Shown in pieces: positions 10,057 through 22,367 of a stretch of DNA of 64,000 nucleotides. Each line of letters opens with the position of its first letter. Within the stretch, counting starts at the first letter, position 1. Under the pieces are notes generated by a model. The model saw only the letters and a program-made list of their open reading frames with translations, did no database searches and had not been told where the DNA came from. This stretch comes from Aaosphaeria pasadenensis (taxonomy: Eukaryota > Ascomycota > Dothideomycetes > Pleosporales): contig JAKLMB010000021.1 in the NCBI GenBank assembly GCA_022813625.1, positions 310,001-374,000 of the forward strand, given 5' to 3'. A program made the translations under genes and the position numbers.

Positions 10057-12027
10057 CTAAATCCCCTCCGTCGTCCGGTTCAACTCAATGCCCCGTTGCA
10101 CCAGCCCCTCAATCCACTGCTGAAACTCTTTCCTCATCTCAATCGGAATAACATGGCCCTGCTCCCTTACGAACCTCTTCTCCACCTCACCCTCCTCCCA
10201 GACATCCTCCTCGACCTCCATCCCTACAAACTCCCTCCCCGTCTTCCCCTCCCCCTTCTCCAACCCCCTCCAAAGCACAACCGCATGCGGAAACGTAATC
10301 ATCCGATCCTTCGTCCCATGCACGACCATGATCCTCCTCCTCCCCACCTTCTCGGCCAGACTCTGCAGGTCAGCCGGCGACTTGTAATGCCACCCGGCGG
10401 CAATAGCCTGCAGCATGAACGGCGCCTTTGAGAAGTACTCGGGGCGACTTCGCTTCCAGACCTCGTTGGCGGCGAAGCGGTCGCCGTTAGTAGGGAAGGG
10501 CTCGACGACGTGCTCCAGGTTGTCCGGCTCGAGGAGCCAGGCGTCGGTGTAAAGGTTATGCTTCACGCCCTCGACTTGCTTGTCGAGGGACTTCGGCATG
10601 AAGAGGTTGGCGCGGTTGCGGAGGTTCTCGAGGAATCCGCTGGTGTTGAAGAGGCCTGAGGCCGTGGAGACGAGGGAGAGCGTGCAGATTCGCTCGGGTA
10701 TGAGCATGGCCTAAGGGGTGGTTAGTTGTGTGGTGGAGGGTGAATGGTGGATGTCACATGGTTTGGTGGTCTATCACGAGCGGATTGACGTTGCTGTGTG
10801 TGTTGTTGCGTTCATCTAGCCCAATTGACTCGTCATGAGCATTTTCAGCTTCCATAGAAAATAGTCCATGAATCATGAGACTACCCGTATGGATGATATC
10901 AAACGTGGGGGAGTACGAGCACTACACAGGGGTGGGGTGGAGCGGAGCGGAGGATCGTCTCTTGCTCAGTCGAGTCTCTTCCAAGCAAGTCCCCAGGTGG
11001 TTACTGCAGGGGGATTCACATTCGGCCCCATCCCCTGGTAGTTCTGAGGTACTTGGCGTTCTGCCTCAGAAGCTTTTCACATTCACCATACATGCAAACA
11101 TGTTGCACCGGAAGCTACACCATCCGATGCCGGGATAGTCGAACAGAATCCGGACGACATGAAGCATTGTGGGACAGAGATGCCGAACTTGAAAAAGCGC
11201 TTTGGGCGAGTATAAAATGAATAATGGCGAGATGTGATGTACGTACCATTTCTTGAGCGATCATGCCTCCCATGCTGATGCCGATGATGTGGAGTTCGCG
11301 CTTGCCGGTCCAGCCAACGTGGTCCAGGACTTCAATGACGTCTTTGGCCATCTCGGAGGTCGAGTATCGCTGCATGGGCTTGTCTGATTCGCCGATGCCA
11401 CGGTTGTCGAGAATCAGCGACGAGTATTCGTCCGCTTTGGTATGCGCCAGGTCTTTGGTCTGACGCTGCCAGGCGTAGCCCATTCCGCCAAGGCCCATGA
11501 TCCACTTCCATTGTGTGAGAATGGGATTCTATAGTGAACAGGCGGAGATAGAGATGGGATGAGATGAGTGTAACAGAATGTAGAAGAGGGAAAGGATAAC
11601 TGAATAAGCATCGTCGGGTAACAAAGGTGAGACGAAATGGCTGAGACAGCCTATGCGACCGAAACGAAACATAACGTAGCAATGAGGACAGCGATTGGCG
11701 GGAAAGTGACAATGGCCACGAGAATCATCCTCACAAGCTTTTTTCTTCCAGGCTCCAGGCATGACAAATCCTACCTGTAGGATGTGCCTTATTTGGACGG
11801 GGGTTCTGGATCCCTAATTTTGGAAGCGAGGAGGAAAATATGCAGCAACTTACAACCAAATGGCGATCTCCACGTCCATGGATCTCGTAGGCGATTTTGA
11901 TAGGGCCGCCTCTACTCTTAGCAACGGTTGCTTTCTCCTTTCGCGCGGGCTTGAGGTCCCAGATTAGATGTGGATATTCTGGGTGCTTGACGACTTCATC
12001 CGGGGTCATTGGCGGTCGGTCGGCCAT
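10057..12027 (-). CDS. Alpha/beta hydrolase with two long introns (361 aa)
   Basis: Three exons on the minus strand, all phase 0: 12027-11854, 11504-11247 and 10710-10057. The hydrolase core is complete: HLV|WIMGLGG, LILDNRGIGESDKP, nucleophile elbow HIIGISMGGMIAQEM with Ser136, acid Asp279 in VVHGTKDRMITFP, and His330 in EQGHVIPIE. This resembles the group of fungal cytosolic hydrolases distantly related to epoxide hydrolases and C-C bond hydrolases. The substrate is unknown. The introns are 349 and 536 bp, several times longer than any other coding intron here. The splice points are supported because they restore standard hydrolase motifs in frame. Alternative small exons inside the introns cannot be excluded. 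Confidence 0.83.
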
Positions 12028-13777
12028 TGTGGAGTGTGGAGTGTGGTGTTGTGGATTTACGAGTGATACGCTTTTCTATCCAGCCTGAAGGAGATGAGAT
12101 GGATTAGCGGGATATCCGTTAAGTCCAACGTTCATGCAGCGTATACACCGTAAGGTCGTAACCAGGCACGCAGCACGAGTAAGAGAATTACGGTCGCTAG
12201 TCAGCAACGGGCGTAGTGGTAACGGTTTGGTACGATGGAATATTGTCGTAAGTGCAGGTAGGGTAGAGTAAGAGCCGTAAGAGCCCCCCTCCACGCGAGT
12301 AACGAGACTGCCAACCAGTAGCTTGTGTGTATGTACGAGTTGATATTACAACAGCGGATGGTCCGTCAGATGGAGGTGGCTGAGCCCTCTAGATTACGCA
12401 ACGTGCCGACGCTGCATGTGCCATGTTCTTGCACTCCTGGTAGCCGAACTTCTGGGGGGTTGCAACAACTTGCAGGACAGGGAGGGTTGCTAAAATAAAA
12501 GTATGGTATATTACTACCATGAGAGAGGAGAGGATAGGCAGACATACTCCGTACATACATACAACAATACTATTTTTGAAAGGCTAGGTGGAGTAGAGCG
12601 CTTAACTTGACATGAAGATGAGCATGTGCGCAACTGAGAATTGGGATAATTAATCAATAAAGGATTAAAATAAGAGAGAGAGAAGGGATAAAGCATGCAC
12701 AGTTACCCCCATGCGGATAGAGGAGAGGAGAGGATAAGAAGAAGCTGGTGGTGGATCCTCCGTAGACTTATGATTTCATACCTCTTTTCTACCTACTGCC
12801 CAGTGCCTACCTAGGTACATTCTTTGTGCTTTTTATCTCCCAGTATCTACCGTAGATACACCTGGTATTACTCCGTACTTGTATCTATCTTACCTCTTTT
12901 CTCTTGCACGTGGGCCGCTGGAAGTGCCCCTCCCCTGCTTCGCCTTGCAGTCGGACACTTAATAAAGGTGAGGTCGTTACTGGTAACACAAAAGAATTAC
13001 TCCACTGGGACATCGTATCAACAAGCAACTATATAAGTTATAACCACACTACGAGTACCTACGACACACCAAACAAACCAGGAACAGATCGTCGTCGTTG
13101 ATCTAGCTGGATTCGACATCGTTCAAACCTTACACTCCAACGTCCATCTATCTGCCCATTCCTTAGCGCACCGGATGCTGCGGCGGCGGGCGGACGACTA
13201 GGCGGACGACTTGCATAGACAGTCACAATCTTACAAGCATACAATACAATAGACTACAAGTACGGTACCCTTCCAGGAAAGCTGTGCTGTGGCTACTCTT
13301 TCAACACGGTCGGCGCTGGCATGCGAACAGCCACTCACATTGCGTTGCATACGAGCACCTTTTAAACTTCCCAAGACCTCGGGGCGTTGGATAGCTTCAT
13401 CTCCCTCGGCGCCTTTTCTTCTTCTACCTATTTCGTCCTGTTGCGCGCTGACGCAGTTCCACCTCACTCTATTAGTCGACGTCTCCCTCCTGCTTCACCC
13501 CCAAATAAGTTTCGCGTAGCAGTTCTGCGATTCCAATTCGGTTGTCGTGCAACTCTGCGACATTCGAAATTCAGGGCTCTGGAACTGGGACCTGTTTCAG
13601 ATCAGACCTCTTGACTAGGCCCCTCCAAAGACCAGACCACCACCGGCAACCGCGAGATTCTTTCTCACAAAACAGCCCTACACCCCCGGCTGCCCCTCGC
13701 CGACCCCATTGATCTCGACCGAACGATATACACTCCTTCATATTTCTACATCTCGTGTAGCACTTTCCCTCCCCGCA
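12028..13777. other. 1.75-kb intergenic region, promoter of the large Zn2Cys6 gene
   Basis: This region lies between two genes that diverge. It contains several CTACCTAGGTAC-like and CCGTACATAC-like short motifs, purine-rich strings (GAGAGGAGAGGATA, twice, near 12525 and 12720), and a strongly pyrimidine-rich last 400 bases (about 13370-13770). That fits a long 5' leader of the regulator gene. No coding frame is convincing. Confidence 0.55.
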
Positions 13778-16700
13778 ATGGATGGCTCGCAGGGCGGCTT
13801 CTATATGCCTGCGGCTGGTCCGCCGCTGACCAACCAGCCTCCGCGCATCTTTGGCAACATCCCCACCGGCTCGCCCATACCCGCTTCGCTCGCAGGCCAA
13901 ATGTTCAGCCAGGACGATCTAGACGATGGAAATGATCAAGGAGACCCAAAGAGGCGGAGGATCGCGAGGGTATAACACCTGGTTACAGTAACAAAGTGGA
14001 AAGCTAACATCCACCAGGCGTGCGACATGTGTCGCAAGAAAAAGATCAAGTGCGACGGCAAGATGCCCTCATGTACGCACTGCCAGAACTACAAGACGGA
14101 ATGCATCTTCACACAAGTCGAGAAGAAGCGACAACCGCCGAAGGGGTACGTCATACTCGTAACATTTGGAGTGATCTGCAATGGAACATAACCAGCTAAT
14201 ATGGCATGCAACACAGCGCCAAATACATCGAGGGCCTCGAGAATCGTCTTGCTCGCATGGAGTCCCTGATGCGACTATCAGGCGTGCTTCCGGACGACGA
14301 TGATGGCAGCACAGATTTGGCAACGTTGGAGAAAAGGCTGGCGGATAGGGCAGGTCAATCGACGCAATCACAGTCAGTGCGTACGACACCTGCGCCACGA
14401 GCTTCTGAAGAGCGAAGATCATCTCCTTCACAGCCGACTCAGAAGGTTGGCAATGATACTCCGGTACAACCTGGCCTACCTAGCCCTACCAGTGGTGCAG
14501 CTTCGCCAGAGCCTGCGAGACTGAGCTCTGAGGCCAAGGACAAGGATGAAGATACCTTAGCGGAAATGATGTGCTCATTGGTGACGAACAATTATGGCGA
14601 AACGAGATACATCGGTAAGCGGCTCGAAAGTAAAGTTACAAGTGCATAGACTCATGTTGCATAGGATCTTCTTCCGGATTCTCCATCTTCTCACCCAAAG
14701 GCATACAATGGGTCAATGAGAAAACTGGAGATGTGTCATTCCAGGACATGATATCTACCGCAGCCATCGACGACAACAAGTGGATCCAGTGGAAGCCCGA
14801 TGTTTTCCAAGATCTATTCAAGCGACGTGTATATCGGCCGCTGCCGCCCAAGAACGAAGCCTTGTCATTACTGAAGGATTATTTCGAAAATTTCAATTGC
14901 ATGTTCCCACTGTTCCATGAGCCGACTTTCATGCATCTGGTCGACAAGCACTACTCGAAGGAACCGTATGAGGGTTCAGGCTGGTGGGCCAGTTTGAACA
15001 TCGCTCTTGCCTTCGCCCATCGTCTTCGAGTCATGAGCAACCTTGTGCCACAGGAGGAGGACGAAAAGGCAGATCAATATCTCAAGAATGCAATGGCCGT
15101 TCAAGTCGAGTTGACCATGCGAAACACGGATCTTCTCAGCGTGCAGGCCCTTCTTGGAATTGTAAGCAAAGGATTACCCTATTGACAGAATATGGCTAAC
15201 TAGCTCAGGCTCTTTTCTTGCTCGGTACGCCAAATCCCCAGTCGACATATTTCTTCGTCGCTGCTGCCCTACGTCTGTCACACAGCATCGGGTTGCACAA
15301 AAAGGGCGCGGGTTTCAACCTCAATGCATCGGAAGTCGAGCAAAGGAAGCGAGTGTTTTGGATTGCGTATATGCTGGATAAAGAGTAAGTGTGGCAGTCG
15401 ACTTTGATGAATGTCGCTAACAAAAGAACTGCAGTATCTGCCTTCGCTCCGGCCGACCGCCTGTTCAAGACGATGACGATATGAATGTGGAGCTTCCAAG
15501 CGAAGACCCTCCAGACAACATCGGCAACATCCCACTTGCAGATGGTAAAGGAAAGCTCAACTTGTTCCGCCTCATGTGCACTTTTGCAATTATCGAAAGC
15601 AAAGTCTACAAGCAACTCTATTCAGTCAAGGCCTCGAAGCAGACAGATGGCGAGCTGCTGAACACAATTGGCGAGCTAGATAAAGAGCTGGAAGCATGGA
15701 AAGACAGCATACCACTCGACTTCCGTCCCGAGCACGAGATCAAAGCATCACATACGCCCCTCATCCTCCATGTCGTAGTCCTCCACTTCGGGTATTACAA
15801 TTGCTTGACGACTATTCATCGCATGAGTGTCCACCATGGTTACTGGACGAGCCGACTATCGAACTTTGCCATCCAAGGTCTCAACGCCCGGCCGCTAAAT
15901 CCGCGTGTCTTCATGTCTGCACAGCTATGTGTACAGGCCGCCCGTGCGTCCATTCATTTGTTGAAGTACATCCCTAAGGGCGACTCATCTTGTGTGTGGA
16001 TGGTGATCTACTTCCCGGTCACAGCTCTCGTGACGCTTTTCGCGAACATCCTGCAGAACCCATCGGATACTCGATCGCGGTCAGATCTCAAGTTGATGAA
16101 CCTAGTCGTCAATTTCCTGAGCATGCTCAGCTCTGATGAGCGCAATGGCAGCGTCAAACGCATGCTAAGCGTCTGCTCCGAGTTTGAGCGGATTGCCAAG
16201 ATTGTGTTAGACAAAGCAGATCGCGATCATGCATCGAGGCGCAAGAGGAAGCAAGGTGACAGCGAACAGGATGCGGAGATTGAAGCCACCGCGAATGAGA
16301 TTCTCACGCCGGCGTACCGTGCCGCACAGTCACCTCCACAGACCAACAATCCCTCCACGCCCGGCCAAGTTCCCAATGCCGATGCCTTCAACCCTGATTT
16401 CCATGGCTTTAATGAGGTAAGAATATTCATGACCTTGTAGTGGAATTTTACTGACACTGGACAGCCATTCCCATTCTCGCCCAATTTCACGCACGCATCG
16501 CTCAATGATAACAATCCCATGGCCCAATTCGGTTCGCCATCAATGGCCGCACAGCTCCTCCAGCAACACGGCGGCATTCCCATAGGCACGAGCGGCGGTG
16601 GCGGCGACACCACCATGGGCGGCATGAACAGCCTCAACTCGCTCGCCATGGGCAACTTCGAGCAGAACTTCAACAACGTCCCCCACGACATATGGCGAAT

Positions 16701-16869
16701 GCCAATGACGTTGGAATGGGACTGGGCCGACATGACCGGTTTCACTGGTCTCGCATCGACGGGCTACGAAGACGGAATCAGCATGAATGGCGTGATGCCA
16801 GACTTCTCCAACGGCGCCCAGGGAACAAGCGGGATGAACTATGTGGACTATGAGATTCGGAACATGTGA
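13778..16869 (+). CDS. Zn2Cys6 transcription factor with fungal-specific domain (925 aa)
   Basis: Seven exons in phase: 13778-13969, 14018-14145, 14217-14614, 14665-15161, 15209-15384, 15435-16416 and 16465-16869. The zinc cluster uses Cys66, 69, 76, 83, 86 and 93 (ACDMCRKKKIKCDGKMPSC...). A basic linker (EKKRQPPKG) and a short coiled coil (YIEGLENRLARMESLMRL) follow, as expected for a dimer that binds paired CGG triplets. The middle homology domain is clear (LKDYFENFNCMFPLFHEPTF, ...AAALRLSHSIGLHKKG..., [20 protein letters not shown]). The C-terminus is Asn/Gly/Met-rich, a likely activation region. The target pathway is unknown. The six short introns include textbook GCTAAC branch sites. Confidence 0.9.
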
Positions 16870-17731
16870 TGATGCCTCGTGAACCCCAAGGCCGATGATG
16901 GGCGACGTCTGGGGTAAGACGTGGGGATTATGGTCGTGATCTCGAGGGGAATTATATGAGAAGTGGAGTGTTGGCTTTGTCGCAGGATGAGGAGTTTGAT
17001 CATACACTTGCGAAGTTGCTGTTTGATCCCTTTTTTGTCAGTCAGTTGTAGTCATTCATATATAACTCAAGTTGATTAACCCGCACGGACGACGAAGGTC
17101 AGGAAAGCATAATAACCATCCATAATCGAATCAAACGTTACGCACGGAGTTACCGTACCAGCGTACCTAGGCAAGTTATAACTGTATCTGTACATTGAAT
17201 GGTAGCCCTGCGTCACTTAACCGAGGCCCTGGCAAATAAGGGCACCGCGTTCACCAAGCAAAGCAGAAAAGTCGTACGGTTTTCCAAGGATTATTATTTA
17301 TTGTCACAGAACTGCGAATTTTCCGGCCGCGCTCACGCCTTTTCCTCTCCTTTCTATTCGAGCGCTACAAAGGAGCTTCGGTTTGAAAAACGAAGGGCTG
17401 TGCAGATCTTCTGGCTTACGGTTTCTACATTGGCGGGGTGCGTGCGGAGAGAGAGAGGTCTGGAACTATACATTAGAACGTTGCGTCTGCTTGTTTTGTT
17501 TAAATAAGCTACGTTGGTTGCCGCGCTCTTTTTCCTTCAAACTCTTTTCGGTCTTTTTGTGAGATTCTCTTTTTCTTTTTGGGGTTGGCAGTATCACGAC
17601 AATCTTTAAGGATATCATCCGTTGGTTAAGGACTCTTGCCAACCATCCCGTGGATATCTTTGGGGAAATACTAGAAAGAGATATCGTAGTTTTATCATCT
17701 GCCTGGAAAGAAGATTAAAAAGAACACAAAT
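16870..17731. other. Intergenic region before the GST-like gene
   Basis: Contains the 3' region of the Zn2Cys6 gene and the promoter of the GST-like gene. T-rich stretches near 17530-17580 precede the ATG at 17732. No gene or structured RNA was recognised. Confidence 0.55.
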
Positions 17732-19170
17732 ATGGCGCCCCCAACAGATTTTCCGCCCGTCGTTCTCTTTGGATATGACTGTAAGTTTGCTCCAAGTCCA
17801 CCACTGTAGTGTAGTCGTTTGAATCATATATACATAATCAAATGCTAACCTGTGGTACAGCAAGTCCGTTCACGAATAAAGTACGGTTGGCGTTGAGGTT
17901 GAAGCAGATTCCATTCTGTACGTATTGACTGGTTATTCTTTTCAAGGATATCTCGACTTTTCATTTTCCTCGGATTCTGAAGTCGGGTTTTGTTACAATT
18001 GTCATGATGAATTGCTATAATTCACTCTTCCAGCACATCTCGTCTCGGATGATACCTCCACATCCCCAAATCTCGTTCTTTCTTGAATGGGCACAAATTT
18101 TAACATAGCCGCAAAACAGCATACATCCCCGTCCCATCAATGATGCCCCGACCCCTCCTCTCCAAAACATTCGGGCTACATTACCGAAAAATCCCGGTCC
18201 TCTCCATCGGCCGCGAGGTCTACTGCGACACGACCGTCATCATCGAAGCGCTTGAGCACTACTTCCCTGCCTCCCAAGGCTGGGGCACCGTGTATCCCAA
18301 GTTCGACGGCGTGGACGAATGGGTGTACCGCGGCTTGGTCCGCGGATTCGCGAGTTTCTGGGTTGACGTATGTTTCCAATTCCATTCTTCCCTTACAACC
18401 AAATCCTAACAACATTTTCATTACAGAAACCACTCTTCCGCACAACAACGGGTCTTATCCCCCCTTCCGTCTGGCGCACATCCTTCGGCACCGACCGCAG
18501 CGCCCTAATCGGCCACACCCTCGACCCAGAAAAACTCGGCGCCAAAATCCCACAGAACCTATCTACTCTCGACCTGCACCTCTCCCTCCTGGAGCCTACG
18601 TTCAAGTCCGCGGGCACGTGGGCCATTCCCACGAAGCAGCCCTCCCTCGCGGACATCTCGCTGTACTATCAACTGAGGTGGGGGATCGACATTGCGGCTG
18701 GAAAGGGGATATATAACCTCACAGGTGGCGGGACACAGGATACGCAGAGCAATATCACGGATGAGGTGTTCAATGAGAAGAGGTACCCGGGCATATGGAA
18801 TTGGTTCCACGCGCTGGAGGCGTACCTCGAGTCTCTACCTGATCTTGAGACAACGGTCGACGGGGAGGCGAGTGGAGAGTGGAAGGAAGCATTAAGGAAA
18901 GCAAAGACTGTGGCGGATGGGAATCTACTTGTTCCAACGGAGGTAGATGAGGTGTTGGATGTAGATGTTCAGAGGGGTTTGGTGTCTGGTGCCGTGGTAT
19001 CGATTGCACCTGATGACACGGGAAGAGATGATCCGACCGTAGGGACGCTGGTGAAGATCGGGGTACAAGAGATTGTAATCAAGCCGGTTTCTGAGGCGGA
19101 ACTAGATGTCAGGATTCATTTTCCGAGATTGGGTTTCGTGGTCAAGGTCGTTGATGCGAGCAAATTGTAG
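17732..19170 (+). CDS. Glutathione S-transferase-like protein (365 aa)
   Basis: Four exons in phase: 17732-17780, 17861-17917, 18120-18367 and 18427-19170. Residues 1 to about 95 form a thioredoxin-fold GST N-terminal domain: VVLFGYDSSPFTNKVRLAL (active-site region), MMPRPLLSKTFGLHYRKIPV with the cis-Pro, and CDTTVIIEALEHYFP (glutathione-binding turn). A helical C-terminal domain follows, then about 100 residues that look like a separate beta-rich end (GAVVSIAPDDTG...). GSTs of this type conjugate or reduce small molecules with glutathione; no substrate can be named. Intron 2 is 202 bp, longer than usual here. The gene borders the accessory block starting at 19.8 kb, but I saw no CGG-N4-CCG site upstream of it. 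Confidence 0.86.
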
Positions 19171-19851
19171 GGGAGGACAGGGAAAGGGTCATTTGGAAGA
19201 TCACATAACTTTGGATTTCGGGCGCATTGCTAGATGGAGGGATATGATTCAAACTTGTATGAGAAGGATCTGCTGAGAACAGCGGTTGGGGAGCTAAAGG
19301 GTAATATTGCCAAAGGCGAGACCCATGTGAGAGGTGGCTCGCCCTCTTAAGCACATGTATTCCGAAGTTTAAACAAAAATTCTACGTAGTTAATAGACAA
19401 CCCTAAAACACATTACTTATGTGGCTTGACAAGCTCAAGCACAGAACCCCAGGCTGCTCCATCGAAAATATTATATGATGTTGTAAACTCAAAGTTTGGT
19501 GCTACTGTCATCAGAAAAGACCATAGCTGTTCTTAGAGTGGAAAGTGAGCAAAGACGCAGTGATGAAGGTAATGGATGCTTTATAGGCCGCCCACTACAC
19601 GTGATGTCACACACATGCTCAAGTCGACCTCACAAAACACTGTCTTTCCTATATTGTACCTTGAAAAATCGGCTCCATCTCATGCGACGGAACGGGTAGA
19701 AGAAAATGGTGAGAGAGCTCTCTTTGAGGAGACTACCACCGCTTACGTGATACATACCCGAGGTTCCTAGCTTGGAAGGTTAATGCATCCTCGACCAGCT
19801 CCATGCAATACTACATCACCGCATATGATATACATCCCTCTAAAATGACCA
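19171..19851. other. Intergenic region before the first cluster regulator
   Basis: AT-rich, without a recognisable gene. I found no CGG-N4-CCG palindrome here, in contrast to the promoters of the following genes. Confidence 0.5.
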
Positions 19852-22299
19852 ATGTCAAATAAGCGCGTTAGACTTTCTGATTCGACCGCGGCAGCCAAGT
19901 TTGCCAGTTCCGCCTGCAAGCGGTGCCGGTCCCGTAAAGTCAAAGTTAGATGAATCTCGTAGTCCTTCAAGACCTCATAGCTAACATTCGTCAGTGTGAC
20001 GCAGAATTTCCCTCCTGTCTTGGATGTGTGAAGGCCGGACTGCCATGCTATGTTGCAGATTACTCTGTATCTCAGGACTACACACGCAAGTAAGCAAATG
20101 CAAAATCACAATTAATGCTGCCCTATCCTAAAACTTCATAGGGATGTACAATTACTAGAACAGAAATTGGCCGATTTGGAGAGTCTCATTGCAAGAGGTC
20201 ATCTATCTCCTAACCCAGGACTGGGAAGCAATGCTCAACAGGATCCAAGTCCTGATGATCAAGATGAAATAAGACGACCAGTCGAGTGAGCAGCCCACCC
20301 AACATACTTGGCAGCATTGTTCTCGTCACTAATGCAATGCAAGTCCAACTGAACAAGTGCCCGCAACAACGAGCTCGAGTATTCGATTCTCAAGGAGCCG
20401 GCTAACAGTCCCTCGGATCCAAGAACCATCAATTGACAACCATGCACCGCATTCAATTCCTCCCTACGAAATTGCTAACCAAGCAGTAACATACTAGTGA
20501 GGTTCAATTGTCTCTTGCTCAAGGGAATATACTAAAATAAGTAGCTTCCAGGACTTCCATATATGCCATCCTTTCCTTGATGAAGAATATATACGGTCGA
20601 CCGTTATCATGATTTACAACGAGGTGGAGGTGTATAAAAAGTCTTCGACATTGTTAACACGATCGCAAAAGCACGCTCTTTTTCAGTTCAATATGGTTGT
20701 GGCTATTGGGAGTATTCAACCATATCGAAGTGGAACAACATCCCTGCATCCATTTGGCTTCTTTACAGCAGCCTTGGAAGCACATCCTCCGACCAGGTTC
20801 AGTTTCAATTCAATTGAAGAAGTACAGGACCTCTTGCTTATCGCTAATTTTGGCGCATATTATAACATCGGTAGGAGTGCGAGACATGATTATGGAAGAT
20901 GACGCTGATCCCTGCAGGTTGTTCCATCTGGGAACTCAGTCGCCTTTGTGTTCGAATGTGTATCGAGCTACATTTGCACCAGCAACAGCCCACTGCCGTC
21001 ACAGGGCAGGGATCAATTGACCAATGGGGCCAACGAATTTTCTGGGAGACCTATCTACTCGATCGTTTCTCGTCCTCTATCCTTGGACGTCCCTTTGCTA
21101 TTGATGACTCGGCGATCGAAACATCAATTCCCACGGAGGAGCAGTGTGATACGGCAGGGCGATCTGGTCCGCAACTAAGAGTGTTCATTCACCTTATCCG
21201 TCTTGGTCAGATAACGTCTCAAATGCATCATCCAATCTACTACCGATCGCGAAAAGCCCGAGAGTCGGAAAGTGTCCTCGAGATTTTTACATCATCATCG
21301 TCCAGAGCAGCCGATCCGCGGGACCTGTTGTCTCGACTTCGTACTTTTGGCGCCCAATTAAAGCAATGGAGAGAATCCGCACCGATTGTGACCCCGCCGA
21401 GCTATATCCATGAATCAGCCGAGTTTTTTGAAATTTCATTTCAAGAGGCTAGACTCTGGCTGCTAAGAGCAGTTGTTGACGAGCTTCCCGCTCAAGTATC
21501 TAGCATACGGGAAATATTGCTTACTATGTCGCTCCAATCAGCACGACAGATTATCGAGTGTTTCGGCAATCTATGGGAGAATGGCATTCTTACATACAAC
21601 CGAACCTACAGCCGTCTAATTCTCATCTCGGGACTGGTTCTAGTCTCGGTGCTGAAATTTCAGGCAACGAATCGTCAAATTCACGGAGCAGATAATGCAT
21701 CTGAGGTGGACGTCCCGTACTGGCTTACAGACATAGATCCTGGCTCAGAGCACACCTTGCCATCTCGAACAGAGTTTTCTCAAACACTGGAGACGGCAGA
21801 AAGACTGCTCGCCTGGCTTGCCACGCACATACCCGACATATCAGTCTACGCGCGGTTCTTTAGAGCCGTCAGAGCTGAAGTCATGAAATTTGACATCTTT
21901 GGGGTCGACAACAATAGAGTGCCAGAGTCTCGCCAGAGCACCACCCACGGAACATCATCGCGCCAAACTCAGGATACTACGAGGAATCCCGCTCCACATC
22001 GTTATGCAAATGACAGTGGTCTAGATGGTACTTGCACTCAGACAGATGGGTCCGAGCCTCTTCGGTACGATGATGGACCAGGTCAAGAAGTCTCAAATCC
22101 CTTCGGGGAAAATATCTTCTCGCAAGTGTATCACAATGAGGATGGCGTACCCCTTGAAGGTTTCAGCAACATAAATGACTGGTCCTTCCTACAAACACCC
22201 TGGATGGACGAGATAGAGGGCGGCATATCTGGATCGATATGGGATAAAATAATACCATGGGAGACATCACCTGGAGCATCCCTCTACAGTCAACTGTAG
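19852..22299 (+). CDS. Zn2Cys6 transcription factor (cluster regulator 1, 724 aa)
   Basis: Six exons in phase: 19852-19944, 19995-20089, 20142-20285, 20344-20485, 20552-20870 and 20918-22299. The zinc cluster is split by intron 1 and uses Cys22, 25, 32, 39, 42 and 49 (ACKRCRSRKVK|CDAEFPSCLGC). A short leucine-containing coiled coil follows (VQLLEQKLADLESLIARG). The fungal-specific domain runs from DFHICHPFLDEEY through FNMVVAIGSI, CSIWELSRLCVRMCIELHLH and QRIFWETYLLDRFSSSILGRP. The tail is acidic and Trp-containing. Intron 1 has the less usual donor GTTAGA. The gene at first looks broken because of its many short exons, but the spliced frame is intact. It is the first gene of the putative catabolic cluster. 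AATAAA follows at 22318. Confidence 0.87.
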
Positions 22300-22367
22300 G
22301 CGATGCTCTCCATTAAGAATAAAACATTCATGAACATATTGAATTTTGTTACCACATCACTCGCCCA

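Noticed and set aside
17732..19170. GST-like gene as part of the catabolic cluster
   Set aside because: It is adjacent, but I saw no CGG-N4-CCG site in its promoter and its enzyme type does not fit the acid-cleavage logic. Membership is unsupported.
19852..20917. Suspected pseudogene upstream of the large regulator frame
   Set aside because: In-frame stops suggested decay, but five canonical introns with correct phases restore an uninterrupted Zn2Cys6 protein.
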